DNA of 64,000 nt from G965267185 sp965267185 (GTDB lineage Bacteria; Pseudomonadota; Alphaproteobacteria; UBA6615). The notes under the pieces were generated by a model. That model saw only the letters and a list, made by a program, of their open reading frames with translations. It did no database searches and was not told the origin of the DNA. The stretch lies in assembly GCA_965267185.1 (NCBI GenBank), contig OZ253937.1, forward strand, positions 1,240,001 to 1,304,000, in the 5' to 3' direction. Position 1 is the first letter of the stretch. Each line of letters opens with the position of its first letter. Shown in pieces: positions 15,731 through 25,238 of the stretch. The translations under genes were made by a program, and so were the position numbers.

Positions 15731-17854
15731 TTAAAAACCAGCCATCACCGCTAAGATCATCAACGCGACAATGTTGGTGATCTTGATCATCGGGTTGATC
15801 GCGGGTCCCGCCGTGTCCTTATAAGGATCGCCGACCGTATCGCCGGTCACCGCGGCTTTATGGGCCTCCGAGCCCTTGCCGCCGTGATTGCCGTCTTCGA
15901 TGTACTTCTTGGCGTTATCCCAGGCCCCACCGCCAGCCGTCATGGAGATGGCGACGAACAGGCCGGTAACAATCACGCCCAGTAGCATCGCGCCGAGCGA
16001 TGAGAATGCGGCTGACTTACCGCCAATCGCCAAGATCACAAGGAACAACACGATCGGCGACAGCACCGGCAGCAACGACGGTACGATCATCTCCTTGATC
16101 GCGGCGCGCGTCAGCAGATCGACGCACCGGCCGTATTCCGGCTTGCCAGTCCCTTCCATAATGCCAGGGATCTCTTTGAACTGGCGGCGCACTTCGACGA
16201 CGACGGAACCGGCGGCGCGGCCGACCGCGGTCATGCCCATGGCGCCGAACAAGAACGGCAGCATGCCGCCGATGAACAGGCCGACGACTATAAATGGATT
16301 GGTCAACGAGAAGTCGAGCGTGACCCCGGCGAAGTAAGCGTGGGAATCGGGCTGGGCGATGAAAAAGTTGAGATCCGACGTATAGGCCGCGAACAATACC
16401 AGGGCGCCTAGTCCAGCCGAACCGATGGCGTAGCCCTTGGTCACCGCCTTCGTCGTATTGCCCACGGCGTCGAGGGCATCTGTGGTTTTACGAACCGTCT
16501 CGTCGAGATCGGCCATTTCGGCAATGCCGCCCGCGTTATCGGTGACCGGGCCGTAAGCATCCAAGGCAACGACCATACCGGCCAACGCCAGCATCGCCGT
16601 AACGGCGATTGCGATACCGAGCAATCCAGCCAGGGAGAAGGAAACGATGATCGCCACGCAAATGATAAGTGCCGGAATAGCCGTGGCCTCCATGGAAATC
16701 GCTAAACCCTGGATCACGTTAGTGCCATGGCCGGTCGTGGACGACTGTGCGACCGAACGCACCGGTCGGTAGTTCGTTCCAGTGTAGTACTCCGTTACCC
16801 AGATGAGCAGGCCGGTCACCACGAGGCCGACAATGGCGCACAAGAACAGCGCCATTCCGGTGAAGCTAGTATCGCCAACCGCGAATTCCGCATCGAAGCC
16901 GATCACCCATTGGGTGATCACGGCGATGCCCACCAACGACAGGACCGCAGAGACAATGAAGCCCTTATAGAGCGCCCCCATGATGTTGGTGCTGGAACCC
17001 AGGCGCACGAAGAAGGTGCCGATGATGGAAGCAATGATGCAGACGCCGCCGATAGCCAGCGGGTAGACCAGCATCATGTCGAGCAGTGGATGACCGATTA
17101 GGAAAATCGAAATCAACACCATGGTCGCCACGACCGTCACGGCATAGGTCTCGAACAGATCGGCCGCCATGCCGGCGCAGTCGCCTACATTATCGCCCAC
17201 ATTGTCGGCGATCACGGCGGGGTTGCGCGGATCGTCTTCCGGGATACCGGCCTCGACCTTACCCACCAAGTCAGCTCCAACATCGGCGCCCTTGGTAAAG
17301 ATGCCGCCGCCAAGACGGGCGAAGATCGATATCAGCGACGCGCCAAATCCGAGCGCCACCAGGGCGTCGACAATGACACGCTCGCCGATCGTGCCGCTGT
17401 CGTGCAGATTGTTGAGAATGCCGAAGTAGCCGGCCACCGCGAGGAGCGCTAACCCCGCCACCAACAGACCGGTCACCGCACCGGCACGGAACGCCACTGA
17501 AAGGCCCTGCGCCAACCCTTGCCGGGCCGCTTCCGTGGTTCGCACGTTAGAGCGCACCGAGATGTGCATGCCGATATATCCGGTGGCCCCGGACAAAACA
17601 GCGCCGATAATGAAGCCGATGGCGACGGCCCACCCCAGCAGGAAAAACAAGATAATCGCAATGACAATGCCGACGATTGCAATCGTGCGGTACTGCCGGT
17701 TCAAATACGCCGCCGCGCCTTCCTGTACGGCGGCGGCAATTTCTTGCATCCGCTCGGAGCCTGCGCTCATCGCCAAAACCGAACGCGATGCCCAAACGCC
17801 GTACAGAACTGCCAAGACGCCAGAGGCGATGGCGAACCAAACAACTGGAGCCAT
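15731..17854 (-). CDS. hppA: Membrane-bound proton-translocating pyrophosphatase (K+-independent type)
   Basis: HppA couples pyrophosphate hydrolysis to H+ export. The 707-residue protein has about 16 transmembrane helices and all catalytic motifs: GGGIFTKGADVGADLVGKVE, DDPRNPAVIADNVGDNVGDCAG and the C-terminal GDTVGDPYKDTAGPAINP. The segment GNTTKAVTKG carries Lys near residue 469; K+-dependent enzymes have Ala there, so this is the K+-independent class. It is transcribed alone and is convergent with bamE. Confidence 0.97.
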   Translation of the reverse strand: MAPVVWFAIASGVLAVLYGVWASRSVLAMSAGSERMQEIAAAVQEGAAAYLNRQYRTIAIVGIVIAIILFFLLGWAVAIGFIIGAVLSGATGYIGMHISVRSNVRTTEAARQGLAQGLSVAFRAGAVTGLLVAGLALLAVAGYFGILNNLHDSGTIGERVIVDALVALGFGASLISIFARLGGGIFTKGADVGADLVGKVEAGIPEDDPRNPAVIADNVGDNVGDCAGMAADLFETYAVTVVATMVLISIFLIGHPLLDMMLVYPLAIGGVCIIASIIGTFFVRLGSSTNIMGALYKGFIVSAVLSLVGIAVITQWVIGFDAEFAVGDTSFTGMALFLCAIVGLVVTGLLIWVTEYYTGTNYRPVRSVAQSSTTGHGTNVIQGLAISMEATAIPALIICVAIIVSFSLAGLLGIAIAVTAMLALAGMVVALDAYGPVTDNAGGIAEMADLDETVRKTTDALDAVGNTTKAVTKGYAIGSAGLGALVLFAAYTSDLNFFIAQPDSHAYFAGVTLDFSLTNPFIVVGLFIGGMLPFLFGAMGMTAVGRAAGSVVVEVRRQFKEIPGIMEGTGKPEYGRCVDLLTRAAIKEMIVPSLLPVLSPIVLFLVILAIGGKSAAFSSLGAMLLGVIVTGLFVAISMTAGGGAWDNAKKYIEDGNHGGKGSEAHKAAVTGDTVGDPYKDTAGPAINPMIKITNIVALMILAVMAGF

Positions 17855-18017
17855 ATCAATGCTTCCCTTGTATCAGTGTGGTGTTTTGCTGGATTGCCGG
17901 CTGGCGTTACGCCGAGCCATCGGCCGAATCATGAGTCCCCCGAAAAGGTCGCGGGAACATGCCAAAAAGGGGTGGTCAACGCAACCGGCGAGGGGAGCTT
18001 TGCTACTCGATGGACGT

Positions 18018-19262
18018 TTATTCCGCAGCGACTGGAATTCGGCGTCCACGTAACCAGAGAACTGCGGCCAACACCATGAACAGTAGCGGCACGGCGGCCA
18101 AATTGACGGCGGCCCAGCCAACGGCCTGGTAGACCGCACCGGCGGCCAGCGAGCAAAATGCCACTGTACCGAACACAAAGAAGTCGTTGATCCCTTGGAT
18201 CTTCGCTTTCTCCGCTGGCGTATAGGTTTGCAGCAGCAGGGTGGTGCCGGCGGTGAACATGAAGTTCCAGCCGACGCCGACCAAGGCCATCGCGATGCGC
18301 AGATGCGTCATGGAGTCGCCGTTCAGATTAACCGCGATGCTGGCCGCCGACAGGACGACACCGGCAGTGATAACGTTCAGATCGCCGAACCGCTTTATCA
18401 GCCAGCCGGTAACAAAGCTTGGCGCGAACATGCCGATCACATGCCACATGATCACGTTGTTGATGTCCGGCAGACCGAAGGGGTGGGACGGATGGAAACT
18501 CATGAATATCGGGGTCGACAGCATGACGAAGTTCATCACCCCGTAGCCGACCATCGCAGCCATTAGGGCGACGATGAAGGTGGGCTGCATCGCGATTTGT
18601 CGAAACGGCCGCACCGGACCGGAAAGTTCGGCGGCGCTTGCCGGCGGAATGTCGGTGAACAGCAGCAAGACAACCATCATCAACTGCATCACGATGATGA
18701 CCGCGAACACCCCGCCATAGATCACCGGGGCCAACATGTCGAACGCCCAGGTCGACAAGGTGGGGCCAGCGAGGCCGGCGAAGACGCCTCCGGCCAGCAC
18801 CAAACTAACGGCCTTGCTTTTGAAGGCGTCGTCGGCCGTATCGACAGCGGCGAACCGGAATTGCTGGTTCGATCCGGCGGAAGTACCAAACAGCGCGGAG
18901 CCGATACAAAACAGGACAAAATCCTGTTCGAATAGCGCCCACAGCGCCACAGCGGCACCGATCGTTCCCGCGATGAGAAATATGATGAACCCGTTCGCAC
19001 GGCCAACGCGCTTCATGAGCTGCGCCGCCGGCACCGTTGCGAACATCATAAAGACGAATTGAAGGGTAATCGGCAGCGTGGCCAAGCCAAACGGTATGCC
19101 ATAGACGTCCACGATGGGGGCCATGGACGCCCCAATAATGGTGGATACGGAGAATATGAGCACCATTTGGGTTTGCCCGAACGCCTGGCAAACCGACAGC
19201 AACGATACGTTTCGAACGGCTCTATTGATCATCATGCGCCGGACAGTCGTCGAAACGGCCAT
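18018..19262 (-). CDS. Major facilitator superfamily transporter
   Basis: 414 residues with about 12 hydrophobic segments and a short basic loop AAQLMKRVGRANGF between TM2 and TM3, typical of MFS carriers. The middle loop (DIPPASAAELSGPVRPFRQI) separates two six-helix halves. Substrate is not evident; the layout resembles uncharacterised drug/metabolite MFS proteins. Methionines 10 and 11 (MMINRAV) are alternative starts. It is followed on the same strand, 163 bases on, by hppA. Confidence 0.88.
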   Translation of the reverse strand: MAVSTTVRRMMINRAVRNVSLLSVCQAFGQTQMVLIFSVSTIIGASMAPIVDVYGIPFGLATLPITLQFVFMMFATVPAAQLMKRVGRANGFIIFLIAGTIGAAVALWALFEQDFVLFCIGSALFGTSAGSNQQFRFAAVDTADDAFKSKAVSLVLAGGVFAGLAGPTLSTWAFDMLAPVIYGGVFAVIIVMQLMMVVLLLFTDIPPASAAELSGPVRPFRQIAMQPTFIVALMAAMVGYGVMNFVMLSTPIFMSFHPSHPFGLPDINNVIMWHVIGMFAPSFVTGWLIKRFGDLNVITAGVVLSAASIAVNLNGDSMTHLRIAMALVGVGWNFMFTAGTTLLLQTYTPAEKAKIQGINDFFVFGTVAFCSLAAGAVYQAVGWAAVNLAAVPLLFMVLAAVLWLRGRRIPVAAE

Positions 19263-19344
19263 AAATTACAAGGCGCGAATGTGAATAGCTGGGTTGTTCT
19301 GAGAGGGGGCCGGCAGGAGCGGTCACGTCCGCCGTGATCCAGCT

Positions 19345-19764
19345 TTACGCGCCGTTACGCACCAGCGTGTTCACAAACACATTGATGACCTTTTCTTTGC
19401 CGACAACACGGCGGGATACTACCAGCATGCGCCGTTTAACGGCGTCGACACCCACCTTCCGGTTAGTGTGTTCTTCGCGTTCGAACATGGCATGAAGCTC
19501 GCGGAACATCGCATCGCGCAGCTGCCGCCGCATTTCGATGATCTCTGTGCGCGTGCCCTCATCGGGAATTTCAAGCGTCACGGCAGCCGTGAAGGTACCG
19601 GCCGGTTGTTGCGCCCTGAAAATGGTCGCCGTTATAGGCTCAAGCTTCAGATATAAACGCGTGCCCTCCGCTGGCGCGTCGCCAGGCGCAGGATCCGCGG
19701 CGAAGGCATGCGTACCGAACGCGGTTAGAAAAAGAGCCACCAGGAGAATTGCAAGTTTGTTCAT
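19345..19764 (-). CDS. FliL-like periplasmic protein
   Basis: 139 residues with a cleavable signal peptide (MNKLAILLVALFLTAFGTHAFA) and a domain that follows the FliL pattern: KLEPITATI, then VTLEIPDEG, an amphipathic helix IIEMRRQLRDAMFRELHAMF and a final strand VINVFVNTLVRNG. It directly follows fliL by 12 bases on the same strand with a GGGGTAGGG-type ribosome site. It lacks the membrane anchor of FliL, so it would be released into the periplasm. I infer it is a FliL paralogue linked to the stator; function unknown. Confidence 0.7.
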   Translation of the reverse strand: MNKLAILLVALFLTAFGTHAFAADPAPGDAPAEGTRLYLKLEPITATIFRAQQPAGTFTAAVTLEIPDEGTRTEIIEMRRQLRDAMFRELHAMFEREEHTNRKVGVDAVKRRMLVVSRRVVGKEKVINVFVNTLVRNGA

Positions 19765-19776
19765 GGCGAATCTGCC

Positions 19777-20307
19777 CTACCCCTCGGTGATCCAGATATC
19801 GCGCAAGACGACATCGTAGACGGCGCCATGCCCGAGCAGCCGCAAATTCTCAGCACGAATGCGATTCTTTATGTGGGTTATCTCGACGTTCCCGTTCGCG
19901 TCTGCGGGCAGCGGGCGAACGGTGAGCGTCCTCAAATAGGCTTCGTACAGCCGCGGCATTTCCTGCTCGATCCGGTCGACGTGCTCGCTGCCGTCCTCAA
20001 CCTCAAGGGCCAGCATGACGACAATGTTTTGCAACGTACCGCCGCTTTCGATCTGAACGAAAATGGGCTCGATATTGATATATTTGATCTCGCGGGGCTT
20101 CTCGATGGGGGGCGGCAGTTCGGCCTCTTCCACCACGGGTTCGTCGCCGAAGAAAAATACGAAGCTCGCACCGGCCCCACCGCCAATGACGAGAAGTCCG
20201 ATAAGGGCGAACAGGATTAGTTTCTTGCGGCTCGATTTTGCCGGCGTAGGTGCTTCGCCGTCTTCTTCATCGAGAACGCCCTCGAGTGAAATGTCGGTAC
20301 CCGCCAT
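19777..20307 (-). CDS. fliL: Flagellar basal body-associated protein FliL
   Basis: FliL surrounds the stator of the flagellar motor. The 176-residue protein has a cytoplasmic acidic N-terminus, one TM segment (~30-52, LILFALIGLLVIGGGAGASFVFFF), and a periplasmic FliL domain (INIEPIFVQIESGGTLQNIVV...IRAENLRLLG...VVLRDIWITEG). Its start lies inside the 3' end of thiL (41-base overlap) with GAGGTAG as ribosome site. No other flagellar structural genes surround it; motAB are 26 kb away in this window. Confidence 0.93.
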   Translation of the reverse strand: MAGTDISLEGVLDEEDGEAPTPAKSSRKKLILFALIGLLVIGGGAGASFVFFFGDEPVVEEAELPPPIEKPREIKYINIEPIFVQIESGGTLQNIVVMLALEVEDGSEHVDRIEQEMPRLYEAYLRTLTVRPLPADANGNVEITHIKNRIRAENLRLLGHGAVYDVVLRDIWITEG

Positions 20308-21280
20308 CGCCTACCTCAATGCATTGGCCGTTCGCATCGCGAATTTTGACGGCGTTTGGCTTAACGTCTCCACCAACCAACCTGCCGATCCGCGTCAGAT
20401 CCACACCGCATTTACCGGCGAGGTGCTGTAGCTGCTCGGAGGCGCTGGCCGGTGCTGTAAAAACCAGCTCGTAATCGTCGCCGCCACTCAAAAGACTAAG
20501 GCGCAATGGTTGATCGTCGGTTACCAAACGCGCCGCCGCCTCCGACAGGGGTATGAAATTTAACTCAATTTCGGCTGATTTCTGCGACGCCTGACAGATA
20601 TGGTTAAGATCGGCGACCAACCCATCCGAAACATCCGCCGCAGCGCTCGCCAAGCCGGCCAGGCCCTGCCCCACCTCGACCCGGGGGCTCGGATAGCGGA
20701 ATCGTTCGACCAGATAATCGCCGGTAGCTTTATCCGGTGCCGTAATCCGGCCTTCGATGAGCGCCAAGCCCAACGCCGCATCGCCGATGGTGCCGGAGAC
20801 ATATACGTCGTCCCCAACAGAACCGCCGGACCGCAGAATGATTGAACCCTCCGCGACCTCTCCGATCAGCGTGACAGAGAGTACCAACGGGCCATCGGTC
20901 CGAGTGGTATCGCCGCCGATCAGGGTGATTCCGAATTGCCTCTGCTCATCGGCTAAGCCTTGCGCGAAGGCGGCAACCCACTCCGGTGTGGTCGTTTCAG
21001 GCAGCGCCATCACAAGCGTATAAGCCCGTGGAGCGGCTCCCATGGCGGCAAGATCCGACAGGTTGACGCGTAACAACCTGGCAGCGATGGCCTCGGGCGG
21101 CTCGGCGGAAGGAAAGTGGACGCCCGATACGATCGCGTCCGTGGTCACCACGGCGCGCTTGCCCGGCGCCACGGCGAATTCCGCGGCATCGTCGGTGAGC
21201 TCAAAAGCGCCGGGTTCGCCGCTGGCCAACGGCGCCAAGTAGCGCTTAATGAGATCGAACTCGTCGAGGCCCGATGCCAT
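20267..21280 (-). CDS. thiL: Thiamine-monophosphate kinase
   Basis: ThiL phosphorylates thiamine phosphate to thiamine diphosphate. The 337-residue protein has the ThiL pattern: EFDLIKRYLAPLA at the N-terminus, TTDAIVSGVHF metal site, MGAAPRAYTL, GGDTTRTDGP, DVSDGLVADL and LSGGDDYELVF. It lies 9 bases downstream of nusB, the usual ribH-nusB-thiL order. Confidence 0.97.
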   Translation of the reverse strand: MASGLDEFDLIKRYLAPLASGEPGAFELTDDAAEFAVAPGKRAVVTTDAIVSGVHFPSAEPPEAIAARLLRVNLSDLAAMGAAPRAYTLVMALPETTTPEWVAAFAQGLADEQRQFGITLIGGDTTRTDGPLVLSVTLIGEVAEGSIILRSGGSVGDDVYVSGTIGDAALGLALIEGRITAPDKATGDYLVERFRYPSPRVEVGQGLAGLASAAADVSDGLVADLNHICQASQKSAEIELNFIPLSEAAARLVTDDQPLRLSLLSGGDDYELVFTAPASASEQLQHLAGKCGVDLTRIGRLVGGDVKPNAVKIRDANGQCIEVGDGGYRHFTRGRSR

Positions 21281-21289
21281 CGCCAGGCC

Positions 21290-21853
21290 TCACTTGCCGC
21301 CGCCGTCCGCGAACTCGTCGGGCCGCAGCACTCGCGACAAGCGATCCAAGACAGCATTGACCAGCGAAGGCTCCTTGCCCTCAAAGAACGCATCGGCGAC
21401 CCGGACATATTCGCTGATCACGACGCGCGCAGGCACGGCCGGTTGGGAATACAATTCGTAGGCGCCGCAACGCAAAATGGAGCGCAGCAAGACTTCCATG
21501 CGCTCGGCCGGCCAAGATTCATCGAGGCAAGCCGCCAGCATGTCATCCAACTCGGTTAACTTTTCGCGCGCGCCGCGCACCAAATCGGCAAACAACACCT
21601 TGTCTGCCTCGGCGATTGGCTCGTCACCTTCGTCGACACGGCCATTGGGCTCGGTTGTAGCAAATTGGCCAATAACCCCCTCCGCCGCGCCACCCGATAT
21701 CTCCATCTGGTACAGGGCCTGAACGGCGGTTAAGCGCGCAGCGCTACGGGCTACATTGCTTTGCTGCGGATTACTCTCGCTCTCGGCATGGTCTGGATCG
21801 GTCACCGGGGGAAGAGTCCCAAGTTTCGCTTCAAGTCGATCATGCTCAAACAA
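21290..21853 (-). CDS. nusB: Transcription antitermination factor NusB
   Basis: 187 residues; the NusB RNA-binding fold runs from ~36 (RSAARLTAVQALYQMEISG) to ~178 (VNAVLDRLSRVLRPDEF), with ILRCGAYEL and PARVVISEYVRVADAFF in between. It joins antitermination complexes on rRNA operons. The first ~35 residues are a charged extension. Its start overlaps the end of ribH by 52 bases, a larger overlap than usual, so the true start may be slightly downstream. Confidence 0.95.
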   Translation of the reverse strand: MFEHDRLEAKLGTLPPVTDPDHAESESNPQQSNVARSAARLTAVQALYQMEISGGAAEGVIGQFATTEPNGRVDEGDEPIAEADKVLFADLVRGAREKLTELDDMLAACLDESWPAERMEVLLRSILRCGAYELYSQPAVPARVVISEYVRVADAFFEGKEPSLVNAVLDRLSRVLRPDEFADGGGK

Positions 21854-22266
21854 ACACGAGCTGCCTCGCCGCCCTTATCGCGGCGGTCGACGCCGGCGCG
21901 TTCTTCAGCTTGTTCGCGATTTTCCACCGTCAACAATCCGAAGCCCAGGGCCAGGCAATACTGTATCGCCAAGTCCTGTAGTCCCCGCGCCGCTTCGCCG
22001 CAAACATAGTCGTAGTGACTTGTCTCGCCCCGAATAACGCAACCCAACGCAATATAGCCGTCGAAGCGTTTGCGCCCACCGGCAAACTCCAGCGAACGCA
22101 CCGCGGTTGCGACTGCCGCCGGTAGCTCGAAGGCCCCTGGCACATCGAAAATTTCCCATGTGGCACCGGCTCCCTCGAGGGCTTTGGTAGCGCCACGCAC
22201 CAACTCCTCGGCGATATCTTCGTAGAATCGCCCAACAGCGATCATGACGTGAGGTTGATCCGTCAT
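21802..22266 (-). CDS. ribH: 6,7-dimethyl-8-ribityllumazine synthase
   Basis: RibH condenses the pyrimidine and dihydroxybutanone phosphate precursors of riboflavin. The 154-residue protein shows the family core VGRFYEDIAEELVRGATKAL, VPGAFELPAAV, GYIALGCVIRGETSHYDYVC and GLLTVENREQAEERAG. The catalytic His is in the SHYDYVC segment. It follows ribBX with a one-base ATG/TGA-type overlap, so it is coupled to it. Confidence 0.96.
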   Translation of the reverse strand: MTDQPHVMIAVGRFYEDIAEELVRGATKALEGAGATWEIFDVPGAFELPAAVATAVRSLEFAGGRKRFDGYIALGCVIRGETSHYDYVCGEAARGLQDLAIQYCLALGFGLLTVENREQAEERAGVDRRDKGGEAARVCLSMIDLKRNLGLFPR

Positions 22267-23471
22267 CAGGTTTGTCCCCGCGGCTGCGTTACCGGTTTAA
22301 TCGGGCGCGTTTCGACAACACGCAACCCGAAGCCCTCCAGGCCGACAATCGAGCGCTGCGAATTAGACAACAGAATGATATCGCGCACGCCGAGATCGAC
22401 GAGAATCTGCGCCCCCACGCCGTAGTCGCGCAGTTCGTTGAGGGGCCGGGCCGGGGCGCTCCAGAACTGCTTCAGCCGATCACTGGGGTCGGTTGGCGAG
22501 GTATCGCGAATAACCACGATCACACCGCGGCCGGCTTCGCCGATCATCTCCATCGATTTTTGCAAAACGCCGGCGTCCTTAACGTCGGCGCTGCCTAGCG
22601 CATCGCTGCCGATACTGAATGCGTGCATGCGCACCAGCACCGGCTCATCCGGCGTTATTTCGCCCTTCACTAGTGCGAGGTGCTCGGCGTACTCCACCTT
22701 GTTGTAATACACGTAATATTTGAACTCACCGCCGAAACGCGAGTTGAAATCGTGTTCGAGCAGCCGCTCGACAATGCGGTCGTTGCGGCGCCGGTACGCA
22801 ATCAAGTCGGCGATCGCACCGATCTTCAAGCCGTGAAACTGGGCAAACTTAATCAGTTCGGGCAACCGCGCCATGGTGCCGTCTTCATTCATGATCTCGC
22901 AGATCACCGCCGACGGATTGAGGCCAGCGAGCCGGGCCAAATCGACGCCGGCCTCAGTGTGCCCGGCGCGCACCAAAACGCCGCCGTCGCGGGCCGCCAG
23001 CGGAAACACATGACCCGGCGTGACAATATCCTCCGGGGTCGAACGGGGATCGATTGACACACTGATAGTGCGCGCACGGTCGGGCGCCGAAATGCCCGTG
23101 GTCACGCCCTCGCGGGCTTCGATCGACACGGTGAACGCCGTCTCCAGCCCGCCACGCCGCGATTGCGGTAGCAACGACAGGTCGAGCTGCTTAACCCGTT
23201 CCCGCGATAGCGCCAAACAGATCAGGCCGCGCCCATGGGTCGCCATGAAATTGACCGCGTCCGGCGTCGCCATTTGCGCCGGAATTACCAGGTCGCCTTC
23301 GTTTTCCCGGTCCTCATCGTCGATCAAGATGAACATCCGTCCATTGCGGGCATCGTCGATGATGTCCTCGATCGGCGAGAGAATGGTTAGGTCTTCGCCG
23401 CTACGCTGACTCTCGGCCACATCCTGCTTGCTGGCAGCACTTAGCTCTTTTGTCTTGTTATTTTTCGCCAA
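22266..23471 (-). CDS. ribB: 3,4-dihydroxy-2-butanone-4-phosphate synthase with degenerate GTP cyclohydrolase II-like domain (RibBX type)
   Basis: The N-terminal part (~25-235) is an active-looking RibB: FILIDDEDRENEGDLVIPA, FMATHGRGLICLAL, GHVFPLAARDGGVLVRAGHT and EIMNEDGTMARLPEL. The C-terminal part (~240-390) has the RibA fold, but the zinc site, normally C-x(10)-C-x-C after a VRVHS motif, reads VRMHAFSIGSDALGSADVKD with no Cys. GTP cyclohydrolase II activity is therefore probably lost. Such RibBX fusions are known from alphaproteobacteria, which then need a separate RibA elsewhere. Confidence 0.93.
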   Translation of the reverse strand: MAKNNKTKELSAASKQDVAESQRSGEDLTILSPIEDIIDDARNGRMFILIDDEDRENEGDLVIPAQMATPDAVNFMATHGRGLICLALSRERVKQLDLSLLPQSRRGGLETAFTVSIEAREGVTTGISAPDRARTISVSIDPRSTPEDIVTPGHVFPLAARDGGVLVRAGHTEAGVDLARLAGLNPSAVICEIMNEDGTMARLPELIKFAQFHGLKIGAIADLIAYRRRNDRIVERLLEHDFNSRFGGEFKYYVYYNKVEYAEHLALVKGEITPDEPVLVRMHAFSIGSDALGSADVKDAGVLQKSMEMIGEAGRGVIVVIRDTSPTDPSDRLKQFWSAPARPLNELRDYGVGAQILVDLGVRDIILLSNSQRSIVGLEGFGLRVVETRPIKPVTQPRGQT

Positions 23472-23474
23472 GGA

Positions 23475-24065
23475 TTAGCTCCGTTCCATAAGCCGCGCGA
23501 CATACCGGGCAACCACGTCGATCTCCAAATTCACCGCCTGGCCCGCCTCGAACGAAGCAAAAGACGTGTGGTCCCACGTATGCGGAATGATATTCACACC
23601 GAATTTGCGCCCTTCAACCTCGTTGACGGTGAGCGATACCCCATCGACTGCGACCGACCCCTTGGCGGCAATAAACCGCGCCAGATCCTCGGGCGCTTCG
23701 ATCTCGATCCGGTGATTATCGCCTTCCGGACGGATCGCGTCGAGATGGCCCACGCCGTCCACATGTCCGAGTACAAGATGGCCGCCCAGCTCATCCGATG
23801 CGGTCAACGCCCGCTCCAGATTAACTGCCGTGTCAGGCTGCCAACTTCCCAACGTGGTGCACGCCAGGGTTTCGCCGGAAACGTCTGCGGCGAACCAGCC
23901 CTCGCCCTTCTCGACCACGGTCAAACAAGCGCCGCTGCACGAGATCGACGCCCCCAGCGCGATGCCGCTCGTATCATAAGCGGTCTTGATTTTCAGCCGA
24001 CTGCCGACGCTCTGCGGCACAATCTCCGCAACGCGGCCGACATCGGTGACGATTCCGGTAAACAT
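23475..24065 (-). CDS. ribE: Riboflavin synthase (alpha subunit)
   Basis: The 196-residue enzyme makes riboflavin from two lumazine molecules. It has the duplicated beta-barrel typical of the family, starting MFTGIVTDVGRV, with ISCSGACLTVVE in the first repeat and VAVDGVSLTVNEV in the second, and GHLVLGHVDGVG between them. It is packed between ribD and ribBX with gaps under 10 bases. Confidence 0.96.
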   Translation of the reverse strand: MFTGIVTDVGRVAEIVPQSVGSRLKIKTAYDTSGIALGASISCSGACLTVVEKGEGWFAADVSGETLACTTLGSWQPDTAVNLERALTASDELGGHLVLGHVDGVGHLDAIRPEGDNHRIEIEAPEDLARFIAAKGSVAVDGVSLTVNEVEGRKFGVNIIPHTWDHTSFASFEAGQAVNLEIDVVARYVARLMERS

Positions 24066-24074
24066 GGCGTTTGG

Positions 24075-25202
24075 TTAAGGCAGTCGACGATAAATATCCA
24101 GTGTCTCGTCGCCGATCACCTCGCGTGCCAGGGGCGCAAAACCCGGCATATCCTCGATCTTCTCGACACCCAGCGCGCCGAAAACCGGCAGGCCGTCGCC
24201 GCCGATAAGTTTCGGCGCGCGAAACCAGGCGACGCGGTCGACCAGCCCGGCGCGTAACAATGCCGCGCTCAGGGTCGCGCCGCCCTCGATCAAAACCCGG
24301 GTGATCCCGCGCTCCGCCAAAGCGCTCAAAACGGCGCCGGCGTCGGCATGACCGGCATCATCGGCCGGCACGTTCAGCACCTCGGCTCCGGCCGTTCTCA
24401 GTTTCTTGGCGCGGCCACCGTTCTCATCCTCACAGGTGTAAATCCAGGTCGGTACCTCGCGCGCCGAGCGCACCAGCTGCGCGCCGTCGGCGATCCGTAA
24501 CTTGCTATCGAGAACGACGCGGACCGGCGAGCGATCCGCCAACCCGGCGAGGCGGCACGTCAGTTCGGGATCGTCTTGGTTGACCGTGTCGATCCCCACC
24601 ATGATCGCATCGTGCTGGGCGCGCATCAGATGAACCCGCTCGCGCGCCGCCGGTCCGGTGATCCACTGCGAGGCCCCGCTGCGGGTCGCGATACGGCCGT
24701 CCGCGGTCGTCGCGGTCTTAAGCGTCACCAACGGGCGGCCCACAGTCGCGCATTGGATGAACCCGGCGTTCAATTCTTCCGCCTCGGCGCGCAACACGTC
24801 CGTCTCGACGTCAATGCCGGCGGCCTTTAGACGTTCGATACCCTCACCGGAAACGCGCCTGTCGGGATCCATGCAGCCGACCACCACCCGGCCGAGCTTC
24901 GCCTCGATCAGCGCGTCCGCGCATGGCGGTGTTCTGCCGTGGTGGCTGCAGGGTTCGAGCGAAACATAGGCCGTGGCCCCCGCGAGGCCGGCTTGCCCGT
25001 AGCGCTCACGTGCCTGGGCTAGCGCCACGGTTTCCGCGTGGGGCCGTCCACCCGGCTGGGTCCAACCGCGGCCAATGACGCGTTCCACGCCGCCCCCGGC
25101 CTGAACGATGATGCAGCCGACTGCAGGGTTTGGCCACGACCGGCCAAGCCCACGGCGCGCCAGCCGCAGGGCGACCTGCATATATTGCGTATCCTTGATC
25201 AT
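24075..25202 (-). CDS. ribD: Bifunctional pyrimidine deaminase/reductase RibD
   Basis: RibD carries out the second and third steps of riboflavin synthesis. The N-terminal deaminase (~5-145) has the zinc motif HAETVAL...PCSHHGRTPPCADAL; the C-terminal reductase (~150-370) has LKTATTADGRIATRSGASQW, RAQHDAIMVGIDTV and IEGGATLSAALL. Length (375) is normal. It follows nrdR after 36 bases, in the conserved nrdR-rib-nusB order. No FMN riboswitch was seen upstream. Confidence 0.97.
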   Translation of the reverse strand: MIKDTQYMQVALRLARRGLGRSWPNPAVGCIIVQAGGGVERVIGRGWTQPGGRPHAETVALAQARERYGQAGLAGATAYVSLEPCSHHGRTPPCADALIEAKLGRVVVGCMDPDRRVSGEGIERLKAAGIDVETDVLRAEAEELNAGFIQCATVGRPLVTLKTATTADGRIATRSGASQWITGPAARERVHLMRAQHDAIMVGIDTVNQDDPELTCRLAGLADRSPVRVVLDSKLRIADGAQLVRSAREVPTWIYTCEDENGGRAKKLRTAGAEVLNVPADDAGHADAGAVLSALAERGITRVLIEGGATLSAALLRAGLVDRVAWFRAPKLIGGDGLPVFGALGVEKIEDMPGFAPLAREVIGDETLDIYRRLP

Positions 25203-25238
25203 GGCGTTGCCAGGGCCGCACCAGTCGCGGCAGTATTG

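Noticed and set aside
25203..25238. Possible FMN riboswitch ahead of the rib genes
   Set aside because: The gap before ribD is only 36 bases, and no conserved RFN helices are visible here or upstream of ribBX.
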